NCBI RefSeq assembly: GCF_001939115.1
Contig: NZ_MQTZ01000013.1
Location: 1 to 44,044, forward strand
Length of the DNA: 44,044 bases
DNA from: Leptolyngbya sp. 'hensonii'
Lineage (GTDB): Bacteria > Cyanobacteriota > Cyanobacteriia > GCF-001939115
Reading direction: 5' to 3'
Shown here: positions 7,463-16,471 of the stretch, piece by piece
How positions within the stretch are numbered: the first letter of the stretch is position 1
How the letters are laid out: the number at the start of each line of letters is the position of its first letter
Made by a program: the position numbers and the translations under genes
Notes under the pieces: model-generated
Database searches by the model: none
Seen by the model: only the letters and a program-made list of their open reading frames with translations
What the model was told of the DNA's origin: nothing

Positions 7463-9109
7463 ATGACGATCGAAACAGACAGTTCAGAGGGTCTTCTCCA
7501 AGCCGAGTTAGGGACTGAAATTGAGCGGCGGCGAAACTTTGCCATCATTTCTCACCCTGACGCCGGAAAAACTACCCTGACAGAAAAACTGCTGCTGTAT
7601 GGCGGGGCTATCCATGAAGCGGGAGCGGTTAAGGCCCGGCGGGCACAACGTCATGTCACTTCGGACTGGATGGCGATGGAGCAACAACGGGGGATCTCGA
7701 TTACCTCTACGGTGCTGCAGTTCGAGTATCGGGGCTGTCAGATCAATTTGCTGGATACCCCTGGCCACCAGGACTTCAGTGAAGACACCTACCGCACCCT
7801 GGCGGCGGCTGATAACGCAGTCATGCTGATAGATGCGGCGAAGGGTCTGGAGCCCCAAACCCGAAAGTTGTTTGAGGTCTGCCGGATGCGATCGCTGCCC
7901 ATTTTTACCTTTGTCAATAAGCTCGATCGGCCTGGACGGGAACCCCTGGAACTGCTGGATGAAATTGAACAGGAACTGGGGCTGCAAACCTATGCGGTCA
8001 ATTGGCCGATCGGCATGGGTGATCGCTTCCAGGGGGTGTTCGATCGGCAGGAGCGACAGATTCACCTGTTCGAGCGCAGTGCCCACGGCAGTCGAGAGGC
8101 GATCGATACCACGATCGACCTCGGGGATCCCCGCATCGAAGCCCTGCTGGAGACAGAACTGTATCACCAATTTAAAGATGATCTGGAGTTACTGGAAGGG
8201 CTGGGGCCAGAACTGGATCTGGAGGCTGTCCACCAGGGTAAAATGACTCCCATTTTCTTCGGCAGCGCCATGACCAACTTTGGGGTGGAGTTGTTCCTGA
8301 AAACCTTCCTGGACCACGCCCTCAAACCCGGCCCCCACAGCAGCAGCATCGGCGAGATTGCCCCCACCCATCCAGAATTCTCCGGGTTTGTCTTCAAGCT
8401 GCAGGCCAATATGGACCCCAAACACCGGGACCGGGTCGCCTTTATTCGGGTCTGTTCGGGCAAGTTCGAGAAGGATATGACAGTGAATCATGCCCGCACG
8501 GGTAAGCTTGTGCGGCTCTCCCGTCCGCAAAAGCTCTTTGCTCAAGAACGGGAGTCGATCGAGGCTGCCTACCCTGGCGATGTGATTGGTCTCAACAATC
8601 CGGGCGCTTTCGCGATCGGAGACACCATCTATGTGGGTCAGAAACTCGAATATGAAGGAATTCCCTACTTCTCCCCGGAACTGTTCGCTTATCTGAAAAA
8701 TCCCAACCCCTCCAAGTTCAAACAATTTCACAAAGGGGTGTCGGAACTGAGGGAAGAGGGAGCCGTGCAGATTATGTATTCGGTGGATGAGTCCAAACGG
8801 GACCCGATTCTGGCTGCCGTGGGCCAACTGCAATTCGATGTCGTGAGATTTCGGCTGGAGAATGAGTACGGGGTTGAGACGATCCTGGAGATGTTGCCCT
8901 ACAGTGTCGCCCGCTGGGTTACTGGGGGCTGGGACAAATTGAAGCAGGTGGGCCGCCTCTTTAATACCGTAACGGTAAGGGATATCATGGAGCGGCCCGT
9001 CTTACTGTTCAAAAACGAGTGGAATGTTCAACAGGTGCAGGCTGACCACCCGGAGTTGAAGCTGAGTGCGATCGCCCCGGTACCTGGAAGGATGCAAGAT
9101 GAAGGATAG
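7463..9109 (+). CDS. prfC: peptide chain release factor 3
   Basis: RF3 is a translational GTPase that removes RF1/RF2 from the ribosome after termination. From ATG 7463 the protein has 548 residues. G1 is SHPDAGKTT (residues 30-38), followed by the [10 protein letters not shown] switch I region, [16 protein letters not shown] (G3) and FVNKLDRPG (G4). The C-terminal half has the RF3-specific [17 protein letters not shown]. The frame stays open upstream to a TTG at 7427, which would add 12 residues ([12 protein letters not shown]). ATG 7463 fits the family N-terminus better. The next gene starts 3 bp after the stop. Confidence 0.95.
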   Translation: MTIETDSSEGLLQAELGTEIERRRNFAIISHPDAGKTTLTEKLLLYGGAIHEAGAVKARRAQRHVTSDWMAMEQQRGISITSTVLQFEYRGCQINLLDTPGHQDFSEDTYRTLAAADNAVMLIDAAKGLEPQTRKLFEVCRMRSLPIFTFVNKLDRPGREPLELLDEIEQELGLQTYAVNWPIGMGDRFQGVFDRQERQIHLFERSAHGSREAIDTTIDLGDPRIEALLETELYHQFKDDLELLEGLGPELDLEAVHQGKMTPIFFGSAMTNFGVELFLKTFLDHALKPGPHSSSIGEIAPTHPEFSGFVFKLQANMDPKHRDRVAFIRVCSGKFEKDMTVNHARTGKLVRLSRPQKLFAQERESIEAAYPGDVIGLNNPGAFAIGDTIYVGQKLEYEGIPYFSPELFAYLKNPNPSKFKQFHKGVSELREEGAVQIMYSVDESKRDPILAAVGQLQFDVVRFRLENEYGVETILEMLPYSVARWVTGGWDKLKQVGRLFNTVTVRDIMERPVLLFKNEWNVQQVQADHPELKLSAIAPVPGRMQDEG

Positions 9110-9112
9110 AGT

Positions 9113-11596
9113 ATGACTTCCTCGACCGACCCTTCCCGTAACCATGATGATGATTTTGATCTGGAAACCATTCCAGAGGATCAATGGCTGGACTACGGTC
9201 TGACAGCGCTGAAAGAGGGAGACTATCTGACTGCCCTCTCTTACCTATCTGCGGTGCAACAGTCCCAGGCGGATCAGCCCGATGGCCTGAAGGCTGAGAT
9301 GGGCATGGTGGCAGCCTATGAGCGCCACGGTCAACCAGATCAGGCGATCGCCCTGTGCCGCAAGTTGACCCAAAGTCCTACCCGTAAAGTCAGGAAGTGG
9401 GCTGAGGAAACCCTGGCGGGTCTGGCCGATCGCTATCCCGATATCTTTCAATTAACCGTCAAGGTAGAGGAATCCTCCCAGTCGCCAGCAGAGGCAAACC
9501 TGACGGGGTTCGTGCCCCTGGAAGAAGCCCCAGCCAAAGCTAAGGGCAGCCCGACCCGAAAGACAGGCGCGAATCCACCCGTTTTTCGAGATGCCACCAA
9601 CGCCATCAACAAGACCCCATCCCCAACACCCACTAGCCGAGTGAATCAGGCTCCTATCCAGGCAGATCCGGCTCAAGCAATTTCCCAGGTCAGAACTCCT
9701 GACCCAGAATCAACCCAACCTGAACTCTCCCCCCCAGGCTCAAAAATTTACACCCCAGTCTGGAAACAGGCAGAACGAGCCAAACAGTGGCGACCCCTGG
9801 GTAAGGTTAATCTCATTCCTTTCTGGCTGATCCAACTGGGCACGGCGATCGTCCTGTTCTGGGTCATTTATATGACTTATACCGTCTCTGTGATCGTTGT
9901 CAACACGACCCTGGACATCCTGCCCTTTTTCTTGCCCTTCTGGTACCTGTACTACGTCAATCCAGTTCCCTACATCCTGGTTACCCTGGCTGTCCTATGG
10001 CTCGCTTCGCCCTGGCTCCTGGAAAGCATTTTGAAGCTGTTTTATGGGCTCAAACCCCTGCCTATGGCGAAGTTGTCAGCTCGCAGCCCCGAAGCCTCCC
10101 GGCTGCTGACTCGCTTTTTCCGGCAGAAAGGGCTGGCTTTACCAAGCTTAAGCGTTTTACCCACTGATTCTCCCCTGGCCCTGACCTATGGCTACCTGCC
10201 CCGTAATGCCCGGATTGTGGTGAGCCAGGGGCTGTTGGATCAACTCGCGGATGACGAAATTGCAGCTATTTACGCCACCCAATTAGGCCATATCATCCAG
10301 CGAGATGTGATCCTGATGCCGTTAATTGCCCTGGTGACGCAAATTCCTTATCTGATCTATGGACAGGCTGCCAAATTGGGGGATTACCTGGCAGAGAAAT
10401 GTCGGGATACCAAAGGAACCCTCTTCTATTACCCCCTGCTCCTGGTTTTCCATCTGATCCTGCTGGTTTCAACGGCTGGCTATGGACTGTACCGACTGCT
10501 GCGCTGGCCTGCCCTCTGGTTTTCCCGATCGCGCCTCTTCTACAGCGATCGTCTGGCTGTTGAAACTACCGGCAATCCCAATGGCCTGATTCGGGCACTG
10601 CTGAAAATTGCGATCGGTCAGGCAGAGGCTATTCAGAAGCAGGGAAAAACCGCCCTCGCAGTCGAAAGCCTGGAACTACTGACTCCCATGGGGCATCAGG
10701 TTGGACTGGAACTCGGCAGTCTTTATCGCCAAACCTCCGTGGAAACCGTCCTGAAGTGGGATCTGGTTAACCCTCACCGCCATTGGCTGGCTCTCAACCA
10801 TTCCCATCCCCTGACGGGCACCCGCCTCTGGCAACTGGCCAGCTACGCTCAACAATGGCGCTTAGAACCAGAGCTGGACCTGCAGACCCTGGGCAACCCC
10901 GTTGCGTTGAAAGAAATCCCTCTGGGAGAGCATTTCCAGATCTGGCAGACCCTGGCCCTGCAGGGAGCCCCATTTTTCGGCCTATTTTTGGGGTTGGCGA
11001 TCGGGGTCATTCTCTGGATTCTGGGCATCCTGGCCTCCCTGCTTGATCTCTGGCAGTTGAGCTGGCTGGTCGGAGATCCATGGTTGCTCGTAGGTTGTCT
11101 CCCGATCGGATTCAGTATTGGCACCCTGTTGCGGATCAATCCATTCTTCCGTGACATTCAGCCTAGCCGACTGCGAGGAACCAACACCAAATCCCTGCCT
11201 GAGCTGTTGTCTGATCCCAAAGCTCTCCCGATTCAGCACCAGCCGGTCCTATTTCAGGGCAAGCTTCTGGGACGACGTGGCATCGGTAACCGTCTGGGCC
11301 AGGATCTGATTCTGCAGACTGAATCAGGGTTGATTAAACTCCACCATGCTTCCACAGTCGGTCCCCTGGGTAGCTTATTCTCCCAGGCCACCCAACCTGT
11401 CAGCCTGGTGGGAGAGTCGGTGACTGCGATCGGCTGGTTTCGCCGGGGGGTCACTGCCTGGGTGGATCTGGAATCTCTCCGAACTCCACTGGGCAAGACC
11501 AGCTATAGCCATCATCCCCTTTGGTCCACTGTGATCGCCCTGGCCTTTGCCCTGCTGGGTGCCTATATTATCTGGGCTTACGCTGGTCGAGGGTGA
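9113..11596 (+). CDS. M48 peptidase-like membrane protein with a lost zinc site
   Basis: The 827 residues comprise a TPR-like helical N-terminus (about 20-115), a Pro/Thr-rich disordered linker (about 125-215), and two or three membrane helices (about 235-305). An M48/Ste24-like domain follows (about 315-600), then two more membrane helices (about 610-680) and a soluble tail ending in a final membrane helix. In the peptidase domain the expected HExxH is Thr389-Gln-Leu-Gly-His393 (context AIYATQLGHIIQRD). The third-ligand motif SRxxE..AD reads SRSRLFYSDR. Two of three zinc ligands and the catalytic Glu are therefore absent, and the protein is unlikely to be a peptidase. Start ATG 9113 lies 3 bp after prfC, suggesting co-transcription. 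Its biological role is unknown. Confidence 0.82.
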   Translation: MTSSTDPSRNHDDDFDLETIPEDQWLDYGLTALKEGDYLTALSYLSAVQQSQADQPDGLKAEMGMVAAYERHGQPDQAIALCRKLTQSPTRKVRKWAEETLAGLADRYPDIFQLTVKVEESSQSPAEANLTGFVPLEEAPAKAKGSPTRKTGANPPVFRDATNAINKTPSPTPTSRVNQAPIQADPAQAISQVRTPDPESTQPELSPPGSKIYTPVWKQAERAKQWRPLGKVNLIPFWLIQLGTAIVLFWVIYMTYTVSVIVVNTTLDILPFFLPFWYLYYVNPVPYILVTLAVLWLASPWLLESILKLFYGLKPLPMAKLSARSPEASRLLTRFFRQKGLALPSLSVLPTDSPLALTYGYLPRNARIVVSQGLLDQLADDEIAAIYATQLGHIIQRDVILMPLIALVTQIPYLIYGQAAKLGDYLAEKCRDTKGTLFYYPLLLVFHLILLVSTAGYGLYRLLRWPALWFSRSRLFYSDRLAVETTGNPNGLIRALLKIAIGQAEAIQKQGKTALAVESLELLTPMGHQVGLELGSLYRQTSVETVLKWDLVNPHRHWLALNHSHPLTGTRLWQLASYAQQWRLEPELDLQTLGNPVALKEIPLGEHFQIWQTLALQGAPFFGLFLGLAIGVILWILGILASLLDLWQLSWLVGDPWLLVGCLPIGFSIGTLLRINPFFRDIQPSRLRGTNTKSLPELLSDPKALPIQHQPVLFQGKLLGRRGIGNRLGQDLILQTESGLIKLHHASTVGPLGSLFSQATQPVSLVGESVTAIGWFRRGVTAWVDLESLRTPLGKTSYSHHPLWSTVIALAFALLGAYIIWAYAGRG

Positions 11597-11941
11597 TGTC
11601 GGTACTTTCCCCACCCCGATACCCTAATTCATCCAGACAAACCCGTTAGAGGCCGCTCAAGAATGTTAGTTTTCTTAATAAAGTTTCTTTAGATATCTTG
11701 ACCTAGTTATTTTCAGGATCTTCCTCTGCAAAGCGGTTATGGGCCTGCAACCGTGATACCTTAGTGAGTGGCATAGATATACTTGAGGCGTTTTGAAAGA
11801 GATATCCTTCAGGTTCCAGGCTTCCCTGGACGGCATGCAACGGGGAACTCTGATATCTTTTTGCGAATATCAAAATGTCTTTACAAGAAGAATGTCTTGA
11901 CAATAAGAAGTTTTCTGGAAAGTTTGCTGGAGGTATCTTTC
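11597..11941 (+). promoter_or_regulatory. upstream region and structured leader of the RRM gene
   Basis: These 345 bp hold no gene. Two compact hairpins are visible near the gene: TCCAGG-CTTC-CCTGGA at 11815-11830, and TGATAT/ATATCA at 11851-11856 and 11867-11872. A strong Shine-Dalgarno sequence GGAGGT (11929-11934) sits 7 nt before the ATG. TTGAC boxes occur at 11698 and 11897, but neither has a convincing -10 partner. Long leaders are known on cold-responsive cyanobacterial rbp genes, so a regulatory role is plausible but inferred. Confidence 0.45.
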
Positions 11942-12418
11942 ATGTCTATTCGCCTTTACGTGGGCAATTTGCCCAAAGAACTGGAACGGCAAGAATTAGC
12001 AGCCGTTTTTGCTGAGGAAGGGGATGCTGTCACAACCAAGGTAATCACCGATCGCAAGACGGGCAAATGTCGCGGATTTGGGTTTGTCACAGTTCCAACG
12101 GACGAGCATGCCGATCAGATCATTGAAAAATTCAATGGCTACATGCTGAAAGAAAGCCCTTTGAAGATTGAGAAGGCTTTACCTCGAGTCAAGGGGAAAG
12201 CCAATGGCGAAGAAGCTCAACCTGCTTCTGAAGGGGTCAGCAGCGCTCCCATTAGTAGTGCCCCTGGAAACAACCGTCGTAGTAAGACCAGTAACAACAA
12301 AACTCGTCGTAGTGGTTCTTCCCCAACCAGTGAGTCTGATACTGTCCAACCCGATCCCCGCTGGGCTCAGGAACTGGAAAAGCTGAAGCAAATGCTTGCA
12401 GCCCAAACCACCAACTGA
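11942..12418 (+). CDS. rbp: RRM-type RNA-binding protein (cyanobacterial Rbp family)
   Basis: This is a 158-residue protein with one N-terminal RNA recognition motif (about 1-82). RNP2 is LYVGNL at residues 5-10 and RNP1 is KCRGFGFV. The tail (about 85-158) is low in complexity, rich in Ser, Asn, Lys and Arg (NNRRSKTSNNKTRRSGSS), and ends in a short amphipathic helix (WAQELEKLKQML). Cyanobacterial Rbps bind RNA, often respond to cold, and some guide mRNAs to thylakoid membranes. The start is ATG 11942, next to GGAGGT; the same frame is open further upstream, but those codons do not resemble protein. The basic, non-glycine tail suggests the longer Rbp subclass. Which paralogue it is cannot be told. 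Confidence 0.93.
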   Translation: MSIRLYVGNLPKELERQELAAVFAEEGDAVTTKVITDRKTGKCRGFGFVTVPTDEHADQIIEKFNGYMLKESPLKIEKALPRVKGKANGEEAQPASEGVSSAPISSAPGNNRRSKTSNNKTRRSGSSPTSESDTVQPDPRWAQELEKLKQMLAAQTTN

Positions 12419-12466
12419 ATTCAGACAGATTGACCCGATTGACTCCTTTGATTGGGAAGTCAGCCT

Positions 12467-12524
12467 GTGAAGTGATGAAGAAATGAAATGGGATACCATT
12501 CATGCTTCATCCTTCACTGTTTTA
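12467..12524 (+). terminator. intrinsic terminator after the RRM gene
   Basis: A long imperfect stem runs from GTGAAGTGATGAAG (from 12467) to GCTTCATCCTTCAC (to 12517). The inner parts ATGAAATGG and CCATTCAT also pair. A T-rich run (TGTTTTA) follows. It lies 49 bp after the stop of the RRM gene. Confidence 0.72.
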
Positions 12525-13167
12525 TCTCTGTATTTTTGTGAACGGGCTTAATTAAGCTGCAAACCTGCTGGAAATCCAGACCGGATCAGGGCTGGTGATT
12601 TTCTCGACGTAGGTTGAAGTGCTGATTCGGGGGACGAGACCAGAGGCAACTACCCCCATCAGGCAAGTGGAAATACTGAGTCCGGCAAAACGCTATTTTA
12701 GATTCAGTAATCTTGACCAAGAAAACCTGCTGTGATCTTTGGCATCGTAGACATAACGCCCGATCCACTGATCATCCATATTCCTCCTCAGACGTAAGAA
12801 TTGCAGGTTCTTCTATGGTTTTTAAACACCAGGTTAAGGTTGGCTTTCCCCTCTGGCAATATCTGGAACAACCCCTCTTCTCTGCTGATTCCAGACTCAT
12901 CCTCAACCCCAAACGATTCTGGCAGGCTTATAGAATTCAACTTCTGGAGCGTTGTCTGACCCTCGATTTCAAATCTGAAGGTCACAGCCGAAGTTAGGAG
13001 CCCTGTAGAGTCCCACGATAGGCTGTCCTGGAGAGAGGTGGAGACGGCTTGCCTCTTTCAAGAATTGATAAAATTTCAGCCTGAACCTAATAAGTTATCC
13101 GGAATCGGTTAAGTCTCTCCGAAAATTTAGAAAATTTGAGTTCCTCTAACTGCTGCACTACTGCAAA
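12525..13167. other. long intergenic stretch
   Basis: Apart from the weak small reading frame at 12815-12997, I see no gene, tRNA or mobile element here. The sequence is more AT-rich than its surroundings, especially from 13060 to 13150, which probably holds the promoter of the RodZ-like gene. No clear -35/-10 pair can be called. Confidence 0.4.
12815..12997 (+). CDS. possible small protein, unrecognised
   Basis: This frame encodes 60 residues from ATG 12815: MVFKHQVKVGFPLWQYL, then LILNPKRFWQAYRIQLL. It has a sensible hydrophobic/charged pattern and a weak AGG 8 nt before the start. The frame is open upstream to 12713, but that extension is rich in unlikely residues. I do not recognise a family. 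It may be a spurious frame inside the intergenic region; conservation in relatives would decide. Confidence 0.3.
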   Translation: MVFKHQVKVGFPLWQYLEQPLFSADSRLILNPKRFWQAYRIQLLERCLTLDFKSEGHSRS

Positions 13168-13185
13168 GAGGAGAGGAGAGGAGAG
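13168..13185 (+). repeat. GAGAG microsatellite forming the ribosome binding site
   Basis: The sequence GAGGAGAGGAGAGGAGAG is about 3.6 copies of a 5-bp unit and ends 3 bp before ATG 13189. Every unit offers a GGAG/GAGG Shine-Dalgarno core. A change in copy number would shift spacing without touching the coding frame. Confidence 0.7.
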
Positions 13186-13188
13186 ATT

Positions 13189-14187
13189 ATGAACCTGCCA
13201 GTTTTACAGGATCTGGACCAACCAGAAAGCCAAAGTTTCCAGCCTCCACTGGAGAATGAACATTGTTCCGTTGAAAAGCTTGAGGTTATATTTTTCAGGA
13301 GCAACAGTTATCTCAAGGTCTTAGCAGACCTGCAGAACCAATTCGAAGATAAGGCCCAGGAAGTCCAGCTTTTGTTGGAGGCTACTGGTCGGGAAGCCAT
13401 CCGCACAACCATCCAGCAGCTCACAGTTAAGGCACAGACCGAAACGCTTCCCCAGCCGAGCCCGATCGAAGCGACCGAGGCCCAAGAAGAAACTCCGCCG
13501 CCGCAGGCTGACAATCAGGCTGACAATGTTTTAGCTGTAAATGCCCAAAGTCATTCTTCCGCGCCTATGGCTTCTAAGTGGCAGGGAAGAAGAGGCAAAA
13601 ACTCCGCTTTAACTGCAGCAGAATTAACAGCCCAGCGCGAAGACTATCTACGCCAGGTTGGGCAACTTTTATCAGAACGCCGACGTTCTCAAGGGATGTC
13701 TTTAGAAAAACTCCATGAGACTACCCGCATCTCCATGCATTACCTGAAAGCTCTGGAAACAGGTCAGGTCGGGAAATTACCGGAAGTGATCTATGTGCGC
13801 GGCTTCATCCGTCTGATTGCCAGAGCGTTGGGGCTAGATGGCGATCGACTGGTGACTGATCTTCCCATGCCCAATCCCAATGAAGGCGTTTTACCGTCCT
13901 GGCAGCCTGCTGCTCGACCCTCCCCGTCCAAGATGTACCTCAATCCCGTCCATCTGTATCTGGGCTACGCCACCCTGATGGCCGGTGCAGTCGGTGGCCT
14001 AAACTATCTGCAATCCTCTCACAGACTGGGATTAGTTCCCCAATCTCCTGCGCCTGAACAGCCTGATTCCCAAGCTGTTCATCACAAAGGAGGGCGTTGC
14101 CAGCTTGAACAAAACGCTCAAGGACCAAGGGCCATGGCCGGGCAGGGAATTGCACCCCCCGAAATGCTTTCAGTTCATGCCTTTTAG
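13189..14187 (+). CDS. RodZ-like helix-turn-helix membrane protein
   Basis: The protein has 332 residues. The N-terminal 85 residues are helical (LQNQFEDKAQEVQLLLEATG), followed by an acidic/proline linker. A RodZ-type HTH domain spans about 152-225 (LLSERRRSQGMSLEKLHETT, then LKALETGQVGKLPEVIYVRG and FIRLIARALGL). A single hydrophobic segment at about 258-275 (YLGYATLMAGAVGGLNYL) is followed by a short tail ending GIAPPEMLSVHAF. In RodZ the HTH domain contacts MreB and the protein shapes the cell; cyanobacterial relatives of this size are mostly uncharacterised. The order HTH then membrane helix fits RodZ, but the usual large C-terminal DUF4115 domain is absent. It converges with the kinase gene, leaving 30 bp between the stops. 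Confidence 0.82.
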   Translation: MNLPVLQDLDQPESQSFQPPLENEHCSVEKLEVIFFRSNSYLKVLADLQNQFEDKAQEVQLLLEATGREAIRTTIQQLTVKAQTETLPQPSPIEATEAQEETPPPQADNQADNVLAVNAQSHSSAPMASKWQGRRGKNSALTAAELTAQREDYLRQVGQLLSERRRSQGMSLEKLHETTRISMHYLKALETGQVGKLPEVIYVRGFIRLIARALGLDGDRLVTDLPMPNPNEGVLPSWQPAARPSPSKMYLNPVHLYLGYATLMAGAVGGLNYLQSSHRLGLVPQSPAPEQPDSQAVHHKGGRCQLEQNAQGPRAMAGQGIAPPEMLSVHAF

Positions 14188-14217
14188 GGAAGGAAGGGCT
14201 TCCAGGTTGCCTTTAGC

Positions 14218-16293
14218 CTATCCAGAAGAAGCTGGCATCGTCAGACCCAGCCGCTTCCCACGAACCATCACCTTGGAATACTGCACCGGAATCTCGATCA
14301 CAAACTCAGCCCCTTCGCCAGCTTGAGAAAAAACTCGAAACTGCCCCCGGTGATGATTGACGATCGTTTGATAGCTGACCGCCAATCCTAGTCCAGTTCC
14401 CTGACCAATATCCTTAGTCGTGAAAAAGGGGTCAAAAATCCGGGCATGAATCTCTGGAGAAATACCAGGACCATTGTCTGCTATCGCAATCTGCACCTGT
14501 TGTTCTTCGGTTTCAGGGTCAATCAACAAATGGGTACGAATGATGATCACCTTATCCGCCATCAGGCTTCGATTCAGGGCTTCGATCGCATTCATCAGTA
14601 AGTTCATAAACACCTGGTTTAACAATCGGGGATAGCATTCCACCAGGGGCAGGTGACCATACTGCCGCTCAACTCGAATCTCCCCGTGCAGGTGGTTCTG
14701 TAAAATGGCCAGGGTACTCTCTAGTCCCTCATGCAGATCAACCATCTTGCGATCGGCCTCATCCAGACGCGAGAAATTTCTCAGGGACTGGACAATCTCC
14801 CGAATCCGTTTGGTCCCCACTTGCATGGAATTAAGAATCCCAAACAGATCTTCGACCAGGAATTCCATCTCGATGTCTTCCATCAATTTCTGAATTTCCA
14901 GCGGCGGCTCAGGCAATTGCGCTTCATAAGCCTGCAGGAGTCGGAGCAAATCCTGCACGTAGCGCTGAATATAGGGCAGGTTTCCATAAATAAAACTGAC
15001 CGGGTTATTAATTTCATGGGCCACACCAGCAACCATTTGCCCCATGCTAGATAGCTTCTCACTCTGGATGAGTTGGGCCTGGGTCAGACGCAATTCTCGC
15101 AGAGTCTCAGCCAGATATTGAGCCTGGGCCGCACTTTCAGCAGCCTGTAACTGGGTTTTGGCATACAAATGGGCCTGTTGAATCGAAATGGCCAGTTGAT
15201 CAGCCACCGCCTGCACCAGCTTCAAGTCATCTGCAGACCAGTAGCGGGTGTGAGAACATTGATTCAGATACAGAATGGCCTGCAGGACTCCCCCTGTTTG
15301 CACAGGGACAACCAGGGAAGATTTGATCTGGGCTTGCTGGTATTCCGCATTGTTGGCACCAATGCGATCATCCTGCTCCACGTCAGAAATCACCACAGAA
15401 TGACCATGCTGGATTACCCACTGGGTAATGGGTCCGTGAGTATCAAAGTCATGAATCGAAGGCGGAAAAGGCTGCCGACAGACCTCATACAAATGCCGAC
15501 TCTGTAAAGCCAACCCCAGAGAACTATCCATCAGCTTGTCAGAGCATTGTCCCGTTGGTTTTACAGTCCTGATATCTTCCACCAGATGCACCAGGGCACG
15601 ATCGGCCTCTAAGCCTTCCATCAGATGGGCGATCGCCTGGGTCAAAATGGTTTCCAGGTCAAAGCTCTGGCGAGTCTGAGTCGTAATTTGATTCACCAGC
15701 GTTTCTCGCTGGGCCTGCCGCTGGGTCTTTTCATAAAGCTGGGCCTGTTGAATCCCAATTTCCAGTTGCTGGGCGATCGTCTGCATAAAGTCAATTTCAA
15801 CAGCAGACCAGGCATGGGGGTGATCCATTAGACAGGCAATATACCCAACCGAACTGCCCTGACCCGCAACAGGAATCAGCAGGTTTGTTGCAGTTCCCAG
15901 ACTCAACAAATGCTGCGGTTCCTGGCCTGGAGAGAGGAAAATCGGTTCAGATTCCAGCAAGGTGGGACTGAAACTATGACCGTTGACCACTAGGTGCCCC
16001 TGACTCACCGCAGTTGCAGCACAACCTAATTGCTCCAGAGATACAACCCCCAGCAAAGAAGGTCGATCCAAACGCAATATCCGTTCACAGACAACCTGGA
16101 GCTGTCTATTGTCCAGGGAAAACCAGAAAAAAGCACAACAATCGAGCTGGAGTAGGGCCGCAACTTCATCAACAGCCGTCTGGAGGACAATTCTTAATTC
16201 CAGCGAATTACGAATCCGATCGACCACGCGACGGAGCAGGGCACTTTGTTGATGAATGGGTAAATCCGGTGTCAACGATCGAGAGTGAGTCAA
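14218..16293 (-). CDS. GAF-GAF sensor histidine kinase
   Basis: This is a 691-residue soluble kinase with two GAF domains (about 20-190 and 210-385), a short coiled coil, a HisKA dimerisation domain with the phospho-acceptor His426 (VAGVAHEINNPVSFIYGN), and a HATPase_c domain (about 540-680). The N-box is NLLMNAIEAL, the G1 box ADNGPGIS, the F box FDPFFTTK and the G2 box GTGLGLAV. It has no membrane segments, so it is probably cytoplasmic. The first GAF has CC (DCCAFFWFSL), but I see no clear bilin-binding cysteine context. No response regulator gene is adjacent, so it is an orphan kinase. The HisKA segment resembles that of the kinase at 39588-41138, pointing to paralogues of one cyanobacterial family. 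Confidence 0.93.
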   Translation of the reverse strand: MTHSRSLTPDLPIHQQSALLRRVVDRIRNSLELRIVLQTAVDEVAALLQLDCCAFFWFSLDNRQLQVVCERILRLDRPSLLGVVSLEQLGCAATAVSQGHLVVNGHSFSPTLLESEPIFLSPGQEPQHLLSLGTATNLLIPVAGQGSSVGYIACLMDHPHAWSAVEIDFMQTIAQQLEIGIQQAQLYEKTQRQAQRETLVNQITTQTRQSFDLETILTQAIAHLMEGLEADRALVHLVEDIRTVKPTGQCSDKLMDSSLGLALQSRHLYEVCRQPFPPSIHDFDTHGPITQWVIQHGHSVVISDVEQDDRIGANNAEYQQAQIKSSLVVPVQTGGVLQAILYLNQCSHTRYWSADDLKLVQAVADQLAISIQQAHLYAKTQLQAAESAAQAQYLAETLRELRLTQAQLIQSEKLSSMGQMVAGVAHEINNPVSFIYGNLPYIQRYVQDLLRLLQAYEAQLPEPPLEIQKLMEDIEMEFLVEDLFGILNSMQVGTKRIREIVQSLRNFSRLDEADRKMVDLHEGLESTLAILQNHLHGEIRVERQYGHLPLVECYPRLLNQVFMNLLMNAIEALNRSLMADKVIIIRTHLLIDPETEEQQVQIAIADNGPGISPEIHARIFDPFFTTKDIGQGTGLGLAVSYQTIVNHHRGQFRVFSQAGEGAEFVIEIPVQYSKVMVRGKRLGLTMPASSG

Positions 16294-16471
16294 GGCTACA
16301 GCCAGAATAAATAGGTGAAAGAATAGGGGAGGAAGGGGAGGAAGAGATAAAATCTCCAGGGAGACTCGATGAATCGTTCCTAAAGATTTTGGATTAAGTT
16401 CTAAAAAAATATAAAGTTAAGAGACGTTAACCCATTATCACCTGACAGGGCAGTCACTTTAGTAGCACAGT

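Noticed and set aside
14040-14190. Possible frameshift at the end of the RodZ-like gene
   Set aside because: The odd tail first looked out of frame, but the in-frame ending GIAPPEMLSVHAF is plausible and the other frame gives no better domain.
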